Below are positions 26,236-35,226 of a stretch of 64,000 bases of DNA, piece by piece. The stretch comes from JAPOUP01 sp026708635 (GTDB lineage: Bacteria > Pseudomonadota > Alphaproteobacteria > Rhodobacterales > Rhodobacteraceae), in assembly GCA_965200115.1 (NCBI GenBank), contig OZ241336.1, positions 1,798,001-1,862,000 of the forward strand, given 5' to 3'. The translations under genes and the position numbers were made by a program. Under the pieces are notes generated by a model. It was not told the DNA's origin and ran no database searches. It was given only the letters and a program-made list of their open reading frames with translations. Every line of letters begins with the position of its first letter. Positions within the stretch are counted from its first letter, which is position 1.

Positions 26236-27768
26236 ATGAAGGACACCGCGATACTCGGGATCGATATCGGGACGTCGAGCTGCAAGGCCATAGCGGTGGG
26301 CCGGGACGGCGCGTTACTCGCTAGCGCAACCGTCGGCTATCCGCTTTCCATACCGAGCGAGGGTTGGAGTGAACAGAATCCGGACGATTGGATCAAGGGC
26401 GCCAGGATGGCCATCGCCGAGGTTACGGGCGCAATCGGCTCGACGGACGTCACCGCCATTGGCCTGACCGGACAGATGCACGGCCTGACGCCCCTGGACA
26501 GGGATCTAGGCGTTATCCGCCCGGCAATTCTCTGGAACGATCAACGCACGGAAGCCGAGTGCCGTCAGATCACCGAGGCGGCGGGCGGCCTGGAAGGGCT
26601 GCTGGAGATGACGGGTAACCCGATGTTGCCGGGATATACCGGTGGCAAGATCGTCTGGATGCGCAATCATGAACCGCGGAACTTTGAGCGAATGGCCCAC
26701 GCTCTCAATCCCAAGGACTATCTGCGCCTGAAACTGACCGGAGAGATTGCGACGGAAGTTTCCGATGCCTCCGGAACCGGTCTGTTCGACGTGGCGAACC
26801 GCCGCTGGTCCAGCCCACTTCTGGAAAAAACCGGGATCGACGCCGCGCTGCTGCCGAGGTGCACCGAATCCCAGGAGATTTCGGGGACGGTCAGCAAACT
26901 GGGCGCCGAATTGTTCGGCGTCGCCGCGGAAACGCCGGTCGTCGGCGGCGGTGGCGATGCGGTGATCCAGACGATCGGCTCGGGCATTGTATCGGCCAAT
27001 ATGCTGCAAACAACGATCGGGACCGCCGGCATTGTCGCGACCGCCCTCGACGGCACACCTCCCAATCCGGACGGGCGACTGCAGCTCTTCTGCAACGTTG
27101 CGGAGGACCTCTGGCACTGCATGGGCGTATCGCTGAATGCGGGCGGGGCGTTTTCCTGGCTGCGATCGGTGCTTGCGGGGACGGGGGGTCCCGACGGCGA
27201 GGACGTCGACTTCGGCGCTTTGGTGGAACGGGCCGAGGCCGCCCCTCCCGGCAGCCAGGGCCTGCTCTTCCTTCCCTACCTTTGGGGGGAGCGATGTCCG
27301 TGGCCGGATCCGTCGGCGCGCGCGGCTTTCGTCGGTTTGACGGCCGGACATGGCGACAGTCACCTCATCCGTGCCCTCCTGGAGGGTGTCGTGTTCGCGC
27401 TGGCCGATATGGCCTCCCTGATGACCGAAATGGGGCTCGGTGAAGTCGCTCGGATACACACTTCCGGAGGGGGCAGTTCCGCCTCGCTCTGGAACCAGAT
27501 TCAGGCCGATGTGTTCGGTGCGAAAGTCGCGACCGCGCGCGGAGCGGCGGAAGGCGCGGCATACGGCGCCGCGCTGGTGGCCGGGCTAGGCACCGGCGTC
27601 TGGGACACCCCTGAGGACGTGGCGGCGCTCTGTACCATCGAAGGGCGATGGGAGCCGGACGCCGGAAACGCCGCGATCTACAGGGAGATGCTGTCTATCT
27701 ACCAAGAGCTGTATATCGCGCTAAGGCCGGCCTTTCGCCGGCTTCGCGATCGAAGCTCCGCCATCTGA
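26236..27768 (+). CDS. FGGY-family carbohydrate kinase (xylulokinase-like)
   Basis: 510 residues from the ATG at 26236 (MKDTAILGIDIGTSSCKAIAVGRDG), immediately after the aldehyde dehydrogenase stop. Visible: phosphate-1 loop GIDIGTSS, GLTGQMHGLTPLD, substrate-site ILWNDQRTEAEC, phosphate-2 TTIGTAGIVATAL and the adenosine motif IHTSGGGSSASLWNQIQADVFG. Xylulokinase-like sequence; D-xylulose or D-ribulose are the best-guess substrates, given the RpiA gene next door. Confidence 0.88.
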   Translation: MKDTAILGIDIGTSSCKAIAVGRDGALLASATVGYPLSIPSEGWSEQNPDDWIKGARMAIAEVTGAIGSTDVTAIGLTGQMHGLTPLDRDLGVIRPAILWNDQRTEAECRQITEAAGGLEGLLEMTGNPMLPGYTGGKIVWMRNHEPRNFERMAHALNPKDYLRLKLTGEIATEVSDASGTGLFDVANRRWSSPLLEKTGIDAALLPRCTESQEISGTVSKLGAELFGVAAETPVVGGGGDAVIQTIGSGIVSANMLQTTIGTAGIVATALDGTPPNPDGRLQLFCNVAEDLWHCMGVSLNAGGAFSWLRSVLAGTGGPDGEDVDFGALVERAEAAPPGSQGLLFLPYLWGERCPWPDPSARAAFVGLTAGHGDSHLIRALLEGVVFALADMASLMTEMGLGEVARIHTSGGGSSASLWNQIQADVFGAKVATARGAAEGAAYGAALVAGLGTGVWDTPEDVAALCTIEGRWEPDAGNAAIYREMLSIYQELYIALRPAFRRLRDRSSAI

Positions 27769-27817
27769 GCATGTGGATCGACCGCATTGCCGCCCAATAT
27801 TCGAACCTCTCGAGGAC

Positions 27818-28552
27818 ATGATGCTGTCACAGGATGAAGCCAAAATACTTGCGGGTAAGCGGGTGATCGACGAATTTGTTCGCGACGGCATGAAACTTGG
27901 ACTTGGATCCGGAACGACTTCTCATTTCTTTGTCCGGGAGCTCGGCCGCCGCGTCGCGGACGGCCTTTCCGTTACGGCGACCGCGACGTCTCGAAGCACG
28001 ATCGATGTCGCCGCTGAAGTCGGCATAGAGATCACCGACATCAATGACATTGGCGAAATCGACCTGACGGTCGACGGCCCTGACGAAATCGATCGCGGGT
28101 TCAGGATGATCAAGGGTGGCGGCGCCTGTTTGCTTTGGGAGAAAATCGTCGCTCACGCCTCGCGCAGGATGATTACCATCTGCGATGAGAGCAAGATTGT
28201 GGACGTGCTTGGCCGGTTTCCGCTGCCCGTGGAAGTGGTACGGTTCGGCTGGCGTCAAACACGGCGGTCAATTGGCGATGCGCTCCATAGGTACGGTATT
28301 TCGGGCGCGGTCGTGAGCCTGCGGGGCGATGACGGACCTGTCATCACCGACAGCGGCAATTTCATCCTGGATTGCGGCTGCGGCCAAATCGACGATCCGG
28401 AAGGGCTCGAGGCGGCGCTCAACATGATCCCCGGTGTAGTCGAGAACGGTCTCTTCACAAGGGAATCCGACGGTATGGTGGTTGGCGCATTCGAAGGCGG
28501 TTCGTACGTTGCGCTGAGGAAGGAAGGCAATGGAAAAGCGATAGCTTCATGA
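27818..28552 (+). CDS. rpiA: ribose-5-phosphate isomerase A
   Basis: 244 residues from the ATG at 27818 (another ATG follows directly), with GAGGA upstream; the frame opens at 27773 but the added residues do not fit the family. Motifs: KLGLGSGTTSHFFVREL (P-loop-like phosphate site), TVDGPDEIDRGFRMIKGGGACLLWEKIVA with the catalytic Asp/Glu/Lys, and GVVENGLFTRESDGMVVG. Interconverts ribose-5-P and ribulose-5-P. Its TGA overlaps the SDR start (ATGA). Confidence 0.92.
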   Translation: MMLSQDEAKILAGKRVIDEFVRDGMKLGLGSGTTSHFFVRELGRRVADGLSVTATATSRSTIDVAAEVGIEITDINDIGEIDLTVDGPDEIDRGFRMIKGGGACLLWEKIVAHASRRMITICDESKIVDVLGRFPLPVEVVRFGWRQTRRSIGDALHRYGISGAVVSLRGDDGPVITDSGNFILDCGCGQIDDPEGLEAALNMIPGVVENGLFTRESDGMVVGAFEGGSYVALRKEGNGKAIAS

Positions 28553-29325
28553 TTTTGGAAAAGTTTTCCATGGAGGACCGGACTGCGGTGATTACTGGCG
28601 GCGCCCGGGGGATCGGTGCCGCAACCGCCGGCGCACTTGGCGAAGCCGGGGCCCACGTAGTCCTCACGGACATCGATGCGGCGGCTGCGGAAGCGACCGT
28701 GTCCGCGCTGCGGGCCGACGGGTTAACCGCCGAGGCCGCCCATCTCGATGTCACCGACAGCGGTGCGGTGAACGCACTCGCCGACGAATTGAACGAGCGT
28801 TTGGGCGGTGTCGATGTCCTGGTCAACAATGCTGGCATCGCCGAGTCGAATGTACCGGCGGAAAAGACCAGCGACCGACATTGGCGGCACCACTTTGACA
28901 TCAATCTGGATGCGGTGTTCTGGTGCGCGCGCGCCTTTGGAAAGGGAATGCTGGCAAGGGGTCGCGGCTCTATTGTCAATATTGGGTCGATGTCGGGGAT
29001 CATTGCAAACCGACCCCAGCCGCAATCGTTCTACAATGCGTCGAAGGCCGGCGTGCACATGCTTACGAAGTCTCTTGCCGCGGAATGGGCGGCGAGGGGG
29101 GTTCGGGTCAATGCCGTTGCGCCCACATACATCAATACGCCATTGGTAAAGGCGGTTCTCGCTGGCGATCCCGAAATGACGGACGTTTGGCTTGATATGA
29201 CGCCATCCCATAGGATCGGGGAGCCTGAGGAGGTTGCCGCAGTCGTTCTGTTTCTGGCCTGCGACGCCTCGAGTTTGCTGACCGGTTCGATTGTGGTCGC
29301 GGACGGTGGTTACACGTGCTGGTAG
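28549..29325 (+). CDS. SDR-family polyol/sugar dehydrogenase
   Basis: 258 residues; ATG at 28549 overlaps the rpiA stop. Classical short-chain dehydrogenase: TGGARGIGAATAGAL (NAD site), DID after beta-2, NNAG, catalytic Ser in VNIGSMSG, YNASKAGV (YxxxK) and C-terminal LTGSIVVADGGYTCW. Acidic residue after beta-2 suggests NAD. Likely oxidises a polyol (e.g. arabinitol, xylitol or a tetritol) to the ketose that the kinase phosphorylates. No transporter for this operon is in the window. Confidence 0.88.
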   Translation: MILEKFSMEDRTAVITGGARGIGAATAGALGEAGAHVVLTDIDAAAAEATVSALRADGLTAEAAHLDVTDSGAVNALADELNERLGGVDVLVNNAGIAESNVPAEKTSDRHWRHHFDINLDAVFWCARAFGKGMLARGRGSIVNIGSMSGIIANRPQPQSFYNASKAGVHMLTKSLAAEWAARGVRVNAVAPTYINTPLVKAVLAGDPEMTDVWLDMTPSHRIGEPEEVAAVVLFLACDASSLLTGSIVVADGGYTCW

Positions 29326-29407
29326 CGGGCCCGATGCGCTAGCCGCTTTTCGGAGCCGTGGGTTGGCGGCTGTGAGACCCGTCCTCCCAGCCGGCCCAAA
29401 CACAACA

Positions 29408-30160
29408 CTAGAGGACAATTGCCTTGAAGATATCGTCTTCAGGTCCGAATTCATCCATCAGCAGGCCGTACAGGTCTTCCTTGAACTGGCGCGCCTCTTC
29501 GACGAGATCCCGGTAGACCTGCGTATTCAGTCCCTCATCCCCGGGCAGTTCAAGCGCGGCGCGCCTGTCGCCGTCGTTCAGACAATCCAGAAACACCGCA
29601 TAGCGTGACAGCGGAAGATCCATCTCGTCACCGAATATCGTCCGCCAGTAGCGGATGATGTCGTTCAGAAGGAACATGCACAGCTTGCCGTCACCAAGAC
29701 CATCAGCGACGTAACCCTCGATCAGCCGGTCGCGCGTACGCTCGAACATCGTCCTGTTATGGATCCACTCCCCCTCAAGCAGGAACAGCATGCGACGGGT
29801 GATGAACTCGTTCGTGTCATCGCCGCCGCCGATCGTATCTACAAGCCTGTCGACTCCCAGAGGTTTCTCGAACACGCCTCCGGAGGCGGGCATTGATAGA
29901 CCGTCCTTCTCCAGGCGCCGACGGTATGCTTGCTGAGCCTCCCGCGTCTCATCGTCTGTTTCTTTGCCGTCGAACAGAAAGAAGAGATCGACATCCGAGC
30001 CTCTGGTGCATTCGCGCCGCGCGACACTGCCGTTGACGCCGATCAGATGGTTCCTGTCTCCGGCAAACATCTCCTGCGCGATGTCGCGCATCAGGTTCAG
30101 CTGACGCGTGGATTCGGCTTCGCATCCGGAAAGGATCCGGGACCGGTCGTCACTGTCCAT
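29408..30160 (-). CDS. nucleotidyltransferase-domain protein paired with an HD phosphohydrolase
   Basis: 250 residues. The Pol-beta-type nucleotidyltransferase signature is clear: LIGVNGSVARRECTRGSDVDLFFLFDG, i.e. GS-x(9-11)-SDxD with two acidic metal ligands. The remaining ~170 residues are helical (RRMLFLLEGEWIHNRTMFERTRDRLIEGY, CMFLLNDIIRYWRTIFG). No effector domain or membrane segment. Substrate (protein, tRNA or nucleotide) cannot be told. It is the second gene of a leftward pair: its ATG lies inside the 3' end of the HD gene (11-base overlap). The pair sits next to transposase and vapC relics, a setting typical of toxin-antitoxin or defence modules. Confidence 0.75.
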   Translation of the reverse strand: MDSDDRSRILSGCEAESTRQLNLMRDIAQEMFAGDRNHLIGVNGSVARRECTRGSDVDLFFLFDGKETDDETREAQQAYRRRLEKDGLSMPASGGVFEKPLGVDRLVDTIGGGDDTNEFITRRMLFLLEGEWIHNRTMFERTRDRLIEGYVADGLGDGKLCMFLLNDIIRYWRTIFGDEMDLPLSRYAVFLDCLNDGDRRAALELPGDEGLNTQVYRDLVEEARQFKEDLYGLLMDEFGPEDDIFKAIVL

Positions 30161-31430
30161 AACCCTGTCCTTCGACGAGTTGCCCGAGCTTCACGGAACG
30201 GCAGTCACGGGTCTGCCTGTAGCGCGCGAAGATATCGTCGTTGTCGACTAGGTCGACCCTGTCGTCCACGAAGAACTTCCGGTCACTGACCGTCACGTCG
30301 ACGTCCAACCAAGACCTTGGCAGCCGCGACTGCAGGTCGTCCCCGCATACAGGCACGATTTCCAGATACCTGAAGAGATCGGGATGGGCCTTCCTGAAAC
30401 CTCTCTCCGTCTTCAGGAAGTCGTCCGGGCCGAACCGTTCGGGGCAGGTCGCCATGTAGGACTGGGCAACGGCATCGAGCCGCCGCCCCAGCGGGGCATT
30501 GATCGCCAGACCGTAGACGCTGTCCTTCAGCAACCAGAAGTCGTCGAAGTCGTTCCTCGGAGGGCGGCCGGACGTCGCCCACCGCCTGACGGCGGCGCCG
30601 AACGCCGGCCCGCGCCCCAGCCCCAGGAAGGCCCGGCACCGCGAAATGCCTTCCAGCGTGTCGATGTTGATCGGCGCGGAGAAAAGGAATGAATGGTCAC
30701 CGATGTCCTCCCCGTCGATCAAGGCAAGCACCTCCTCGCAGCCGACGCCGCAACGTTCCAAGACATCCCGGATTTCCGGACCGAACCGGGTCGTCCCCTC
30801 GATGACCGCGCGCGTCATGCGATGATGGTCCATGCCGAACCGTTCCTTGAAAACGGGTTCTAACGTGTGTGACAGCGGGCCATGCCCGACATCATGGAGA
30901 AGGGCCGCGCAGACGAGCGTTCTCCGTTCCCTCCCACCCATGCCGGCATGAAGGGCGTAGACCTCGGCCAGCCTGGCCACACCGATGGAATGCTCCCGAC
31001 GGTTGTGGCGCCTCCTGTGGGGATCCCTGCCTGATCCCCGTCTCAGCGCATAGTCGATCGCACCAAGGAATCCGATGCCCGCCAGCCGTTTCAGGGGCTT
31101 GGTTTCCAGAAGCGCCTGCGCGACCTCCTCGGAAAGACCGACGTCCTCGCTGGACCGGAAGGTCGGCGCCGCTTCGGCCATGTCCTTCAATGCGGGTGCA
31201 TAGGGCAGTTGCGGCTGCATGCCGACTTCCATCCGCTTTTCCGGTTTCCGCTCCCGAAGCGAACGCCCAGCCCTTGCGGCCTCGGGATGCCGCGCTGAAG
31301 CGGCTTCATTCCCTTCGAACCCGAGCCTATGCGGGGTTCGTGAAATGCGCAAGCCAAGGACGACCTTCGGCACCAATTCCCCCGAAAACATGGCTTCCCG
31401 CCGATCGACGGTCGTTCCGGGCGGACGCAT
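30150..31430 (-). CDS. HD-domain phosphohydrolase (SAMHD1/dGTPase-like)
   Basis: Open frame of 426 codons. The HD site is intact: His in HNRREHSIGVARLAEVYAL, LLHDVGHGPLSHTLEPVF, and a distal Asp in INIDTLEGISRCR. This matches the SAMHD1/dNTP triphosphohydrolase layout. The conserved part starts near residue 70; starts at 31388 (GGGAAG upstream), 31232 or 31220 are all plausible, and 31430 is the extreme limit because it touches the IS4 relic on the other strand. Family members hydrolyse dNTPs or related phosphoesters. Coupled with the downstream nucleotidyltransferase gene. Confidence 0.8.
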   Translation of the reverse strand: MRPPGTTVDRREAMFSGELVPKVVLGLRISRTPHRLGFEGNEAASARHPEAARAGRSLRERKPEKRMEVGMQPQLPYAPALKDMAEAAPTFRSSEDVGLSEEVAQALLETKPLKRLAGIGFLGAIDYALRRGSGRDPHRRRHNRREHSIGVARLAEVYALHAGMGGRERRTLVCAALLHDVGHGPLSHTLEPVFKERFGMDHHRMTRAVIEGTTRFGPEIRDVLERCGVGCEEVLALIDGEDIGDHSFLFSAPINIDTLEGISRCRAFLGLGRGPAFGAAVRRWATSGRPPRNDFDDFWLLKDSVYGLAINAPLGRRLDAVAQSYMATCPERFGPDDFLKTERGFRKAHPDLFRYLEIVPVCGDDLQSRLPRSWLDVDVTVSDRKFFVDDRVDLVDNDDIFARYRQTRDCRSVKLGQLVEGQGYGQ

Positions 31431-31860
31431 GACCCTGCAGGTCGACGCGCGGACGGCTGATGACTGGACGGGCTACCCAGAGTTCCGGAGTTTCGGCGGG
31501 ACCGGTCCCGACACCGCCCGCGAGGCGCTGCGCTGGTACGAGCTGCGCCGACGGATCGAGGACCGCCGCCTCGACCACGACGACGACCTGGGGAAGTGCC
31601 TCGCCTTCGACGCCATCACTGCCTTTCGGGTCTGGGACCTGGCGCACCTGGCCCGAGAGAGGCCGGACGACCCGGCCACATGGCACGTCACGTAGGACGA
31701 TATCCGGGCGCTCGGCACCCATCACGGCTTCAGCGTCGCCCGGGTTCCACCCGTCCAGGCACCAGCCCCTCCCCGGCACGCGGAAGCTCTGGTAAGGCGT
31801 GAGGTTCCTGTCCGGCGCCGTCACCGCCATCCAGGCGATGCGGGACTGGGAAGGGAGCGA
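31428..31860 (+). pseudogene. IS4-type transposase C-terminal fragment
   Basis: The frame reads TAREALRWYELR, then RRIEDRRLDHDDDLGKCLAFDAITAFRVWDLAHLARERPDDPA, the conserved C-terminal stretch of IS4-family transposases (RIEDRRLDxADDLRKCLAFDAITAxRV). Relative to the family, the segment with the catalytic Glu between WY and RIED is deleted. A TAG at 31693-31695 stops the frame, and a later shifted frame gives GFHPSRHQPLPGTRKLW and the terminal AIQAMRDW. So it carries a deletion, a stop and a frameshift. Confidence 0.7.
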
Positions 31861-31947
31861 AACGGAGAGGACCAGGGGCCGCAGGCAGACCCCGGCGGAG
31901 GTGCTGGTCCGCGAGGACCGCGACCGCGGCCATCGCGACGACTACTG

Positions 31948-32211
31948 ATGCGCTTCGTGGTCGATGCCAGCGTGGCGGTCAAGCTGCTGGTCGACGAGCC
32001 AGACTCGGGTGCCGCGCGGGAACTGGCGGCCAGCGGACAGGAGCTGCACGCACCGCGACTGATGGTTGCCGAGGTCGCCAATGCGCTGTGGCGCAAGGCG
32101 CGGGCAGGTCAGATCGAACGCGCCGAAGCCGGCACCGCCATGGCCCTGCTCACTGACATGCCGATGCGCTGGAACGACGACGAGACCGTGGGCGCGGGGT
32201 TCGGTCTATGA
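31948..32211 (+). pseudogene. truncated VapC-like PIN-domain toxin
   Basis: 87 residues against the usual ~135. The N-terminal PIN half is present: MRFVVDASVAVKLLVDEPDSGAARELA (first metal Asp) and PRLMVAEVANALWRKA (metal Glu). The frame ends after WNDDETVGAGFGL, so the second acidic cluster (family DAxYLALA and TAD) is lost. The ATG overlaps the stop of the preceding frame (TGATG), which ends EVLVREDRDRGHRDDY, reminiscent of a VapB antitoxin tail. Probably a dead vapBC remnant joined to the IS4 relic. Confidence 0.65.
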
Positions 32212-32267
32212 CGCCCGGCGAAAGGCCGTTTCGGTTCATTCCGTTACGGACTCCGCAAACGCGCCGT

Positions 32268-33023
32268 TCAGTCCGCGGCGGGAATTCCAAGCCGCATGCA
32301 TTCAAGTTGGGCGTCAAGCCCGCCATCCACGACAAGGTTCGCGCCTTTCATCCACCCGCTCTCGGGTTTTGCGAGAAAGGCCGCCACCGCCGCGATTTCG
32401 TCGGCGGTCCCAGCACGACCGGCCAATGCCATGCCCCGGACGGCGCGTTCGCCGAAAGCTGTCATGAAATCATCGAGGATCCGCGTTTCAACCGCGGCTG
32501 GGCTTACGGTATTCGCGCGCAGACCGAGCGCGGCAAGTCGCGGCGTCTGTACCTTGGTCCAGACGATCAGCGCCTCCTTGGACAGATCGTAGCTGCGCAC
32601 CGCATCGATGTTTTCCGCGGAAACGAATGTATCCACCTCGCCAGGGCCCGTCGCCTGAAACCGCCGCACTTGATCGAGATTTTCGCGCCACTTCGATCCG
32701 GCTTTCGACGCCATTGAAACGATGCTCCCGCCATTTGACATCGTCGGGATCACCCTCTCCGTGAAACGCCGCAAACCGTGGTAATTCACGGTCAAGACAC
32801 GGGCCTCATCGCCCTCGCGCGGCGGAAGGCCGGCGGCGTTCACCAGCGCGTCGAACCGGCCGTCGAACCGGAACGCGTCAATGGCGGACATATCGCTTAG
32901 GTCGAGCCTGCGACAATCCCCTTCCACCACGTCGACACCGATGATTTGGGCTCCCGCGTCCCGCAAAGCGGCGGCGGTCGCGGCCCCGATGCCGTTTGCC
33001 ACACCCGTAACAAGCACACGCAT
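32268..33023 (-). CDS. SDR-family oxidoreductase (coniferyl-alcohol-dehydrogenase-like)
   Basis: 251 residues. ATG at 33023 overlaps the upstream monooxygenase stop by one base (TAATG). Features: VTGVANGIGAATAAAL, VDVV and LDLSD after beta-2/3, VNAAGLPP, SIVSMASKAG (Ser), SYDLSKEALIVW (YxxxK) and MKGANLVVDGG. The variant short NAD motif and LDLSD resemble coniferyl alcohol dehydrogenase and 3-alpha-hydroxysteroid dehydrogenase groups. With the FAD monooxygenase, an aromatic or terpenoid alcohol oxidation role is inferred. Confidence 0.82.
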   Translation of the reverse strand: MRVLVTGVANGIGAATAAALRDAGAQIIGVDVVEGDCRRLDLSDMSAIDAFRFDGRFDALVNAAGLPPREGDEARVLTVNYHGLRRFTERVIPTMSNGGSIVSMASKAGSKWRENLDQVRRFQATGPGEVDTFVSAENIDAVRSYDLSKEALIVWTKVQTPRLAALGLRANTVSPAAVETRILDDFMTAFGERAVRGMALAGRAGTADEIAAVAAFLAKPESGWMKGANLVVDGGLDAQLECMRLGIPAAD

Positions 33024-34552
33024 TATATTCTCCCGATCGCGCGGGACAGAACGTCTTCCGCCCGACACCGCGTTCCGGCCCACGCAACGAACGCATCCGG
33101 CCTGACAAGCACTCGTTCCGCGCCCCAGGCCGCGGCGGCTTCGCTCCCGACCCGCAGAACCCGCAACGGTACCCCAAGTCCGCGCGCGGCTTCCCCAAAT
33201 CCGCCGTCATCACCAACCGTCAGAAGGGAAAACCCATCCTTGAGCGCGCCCCAGTCGAACCCCACCACCGGGCTTAGATGATGGCCCGCGCGCGCCATGA
33301 CCTGATGGTCCCCCAAGGCGCTTGGCGTCCCGGGCCCGCCGATGATCGCCGACCCTTCGTAATTGGGCTCGAAGTTCCAGACCCCGGCACCGTCTCGGTG
33401 GCGTTCGGTCCAAACCTTTTCAAAGTCGTCATCCGCGGGGGAGTGCTTTGCGAAAAACGCCCGGTCGTCGTCAATGAAGCGTTCGATGAACTCCGATGCC
33501 GTCGTCGCGAAAACGGGTTGGCGTTCACTCGAGTAGCTTCCCAGCAGATCGGGCCCGCCCCAGCCCTCCAGCGCCGCCGAAAGCTTCCAGCCCAGGTTTC
33601 GGGCATCTTCGAAACCTGTATTGATGCCGTAGCCCCCATAGGGCGGATGGGAATGCGCCGCGTCCCCGGCGATGAAAACGCGCCCGGTCCCATAGCTCTC
33701 GGCCACGGCCACTCGCAGATCCCAGAGCCCGACATAATCGAGAGTGAAGTCAAACGTCTTGCCAACCGCGCGCGTCAGCATGGCCCGTGCGTCAACGATG
33801 TCGGTGGTGGTGCCATGCGGCACGGGCGCATGAAAAAACCAGCTCCGCCCATGATCCACACGGCCGAAAAACTGCCAGTAGCCTTCGAAATCGGGATGCA
33901 GCACGCAGTAAAAGGCCTTGCCCGGGAAACGCTCCAGGAGCCCGTGAAGCTCCCCGGAGGTGAACACCAGAAGAGCCATCAACCGGCCATGATCGTTCAG
34001 CCGTTGCGGCAGGCCACTGGCCTCGCGGACCATGGAGCGGCTACCATCGCACCCGACGAGGTACCGGGCCTCCACGACGTCTTCGCGCCGGCTGCTGCGC
34101 TCCCGGACCCGCAGGCGCGCACCTGTCGCTGAGGTTTCCAGACCGATCCCTTCCCGTCCGTAACGGACGTCCAGGCTCGGAAGCTGGGCCGCCCTCCGGC
34201 GCAGAACGGCTTCCGTCGCGTATTGTGGCACCCGTACATTGGGCGCGGCGTAGAAATCTTTCACTTGGGCGCGATTCAGCCAATCGCAGTTCCAGCCCGA
34301 CAGAAGGGTGCCATAGCTCGTCATGCCGCCAATTCCGGCACCCTTCGGTAGGGGGTGGACCGTCAGTAGTTCTTGCTGGCAACCCCATGCGGCGAAATGC
34401 TCGACGGTGCGCTGCGTTAGGTTCTGACCCTTCGGCACAGGCTGCGGCTCGTCATGGCACTCGATGATGGTAACCGTATGGCCGCGCTGGCCGAGGTCGA
34501 TGGCCAAGGCCATGCCGACCGGCCCGCCTCCATTGATGACTACATCGGGCAC
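33023..34552 (-). CDS. FAD-dependent aromatic monooxygenase (MhpA/PheA-TfdB type)
   Basis: 509 residues. FAD site VVINGGGPVGMALAIDLGQRG, second FAD/NADPH motif LVGCDGSRSMVREASG (DG motif) and VFIAGDAAHSHPPYGGYGINTGFEDARNLGWKL (GD motif), then a thioredoxin-like C-terminal domain with VVGFDWGALKDGFSLLTVG. Flavoprotein hydroxylases of this type use NAD(P)H and O2 to hydroxylate phenolics. It is followed without a gap by the SDR. The gene upstream on the same strand is only an aldehyde dehydrogenase stump, so the original pathway has been cut. Confidence 0.87.
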   Translation of the reverse strand: MPDVVINGGGPVGMALAIDLGQRGHTVTIIECHDEPQPVPKGQNLTQRTVEHFAAWGCQQELLTVHPLPKGAGIGGMTSYGTLLSGWNCDWLNRAQVKDFYAAPNVRVPQYATEAVLRRRAAQLPSLDVRYGREGIGLETSATGARLRVRERSSRREDVVEARYLVGCDGSRSMVREASGLPQRLNDHGRLMALLVFTSGELHGLLERFPGKAFYCVLHPDFEGYWQFFGRVDHGRSWFFHAPVPHGTTTDIVDARAMLTRAVGKTFDFTLDYVGLWDLRVAVAESYGTGRVFIAGDAAHSHPPYGGYGINTGFEDARNLGWKLSAALEGWGGPDLLGSYSSERQPVFATTASEFIERFIDDDRAFFAKHSPADDDFEKVWTERHRDGAGVWNFEPNYEGSAIIGGPGTPSALGDHQVMARAGHHLSPVVGFDWGALKDGFSLLTVGDDGGFGEAARGLGVPLRVLRVGSEAAAAWGAERVLVRPDAFVAWAGTRCRAEDVLSRAIGRI

Positions 34553-34555
34553 GTT

Positions 34556-34838
34556 TCAGACACGCCCGGAATCCAGATGGATATGCTTGGTCTCGAGGAA
34601 CCCATCAAGGCCGTCCGGGCCATGCGGGCGACCGAGCCCCGAACGACCGAAGCCACCTGCTTCACCCTCGGCAAAGAGGCGCAGATGGGAATTGATCCAA
34701 ACGGTCCCCGCGCGAATGCGACGCGACCGTCTGAGAGCGCGGCCGCCATTTTGGCTGAACACGCTGGCGGCCAGCCCATAATCGGTGGCATTCGCTTTGG
34801 CGACCGCCCCGGCTTCGTCCCCCCAGGTCTCGAGCCTC
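34556..34838 (-). pseudogene. aldehyde dehydrogenase C-terminal stump
   Basis: About 93 codons with no start that fits. The frame reads WGDEAGAVAKANATDYGLAASVFSQ, RIRAGTVWINSHLRLF, and GEAGGFGRSGLGRPHGPDGLDGFLETKHIH, the C-terminal oligomerisation and cofactor-lid end of an aldehyde dehydrogenase. The catalytic Cys and NAD-binding domain are missing. It ends three bases before the monooxygenase start, so it was the first gene of that operon before truncation near 34838. Confidence 0.7.
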
Positions 34839-35226
34839 GCGCGTGAAACTGGACACGCCGGGCCCCCTCGCGGTATTTGCCGACATATTCTCTATATTCC
34901 AATATCTTAGACAAGCTCGTGCCATTCCAATGCGGAACTTTCCGCGATAGACGCAGCCTATCATTGACTTTCCGGTGTTGACAAATGTGTTGACGCGTTC
35001 CCGGCGCCGTGCCGCAAGCCCGCAATGGACACGATCCCCGGAAAGCGCACCGCCAGAGTGCGCACGACGCTCGACAAGAGAAGCGTGGAGTGCACCGAGG
35101 GAGTGTTGCGGGGCAAAGCGGCTTGCCGCCGGTTTCCCGCACATCGAAAGGGCTGCCAACGCTCCGTGCGAGCGGCAGCAGGGCCGGGCCAAGGCGTGTT
35201 TACGCATTCATCATGCATGTCCCGAA
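34839..35226. other. junction region between aldehyde dehydrogenase stump and ROK gene
   Basis: No gene recognised. The abrupt end of the aldehyde dehydrogenase near 34838 makes this a rearrangement breakpoint. No insertion-sequence end or repeat could be identified here. Confidence 0.35.
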
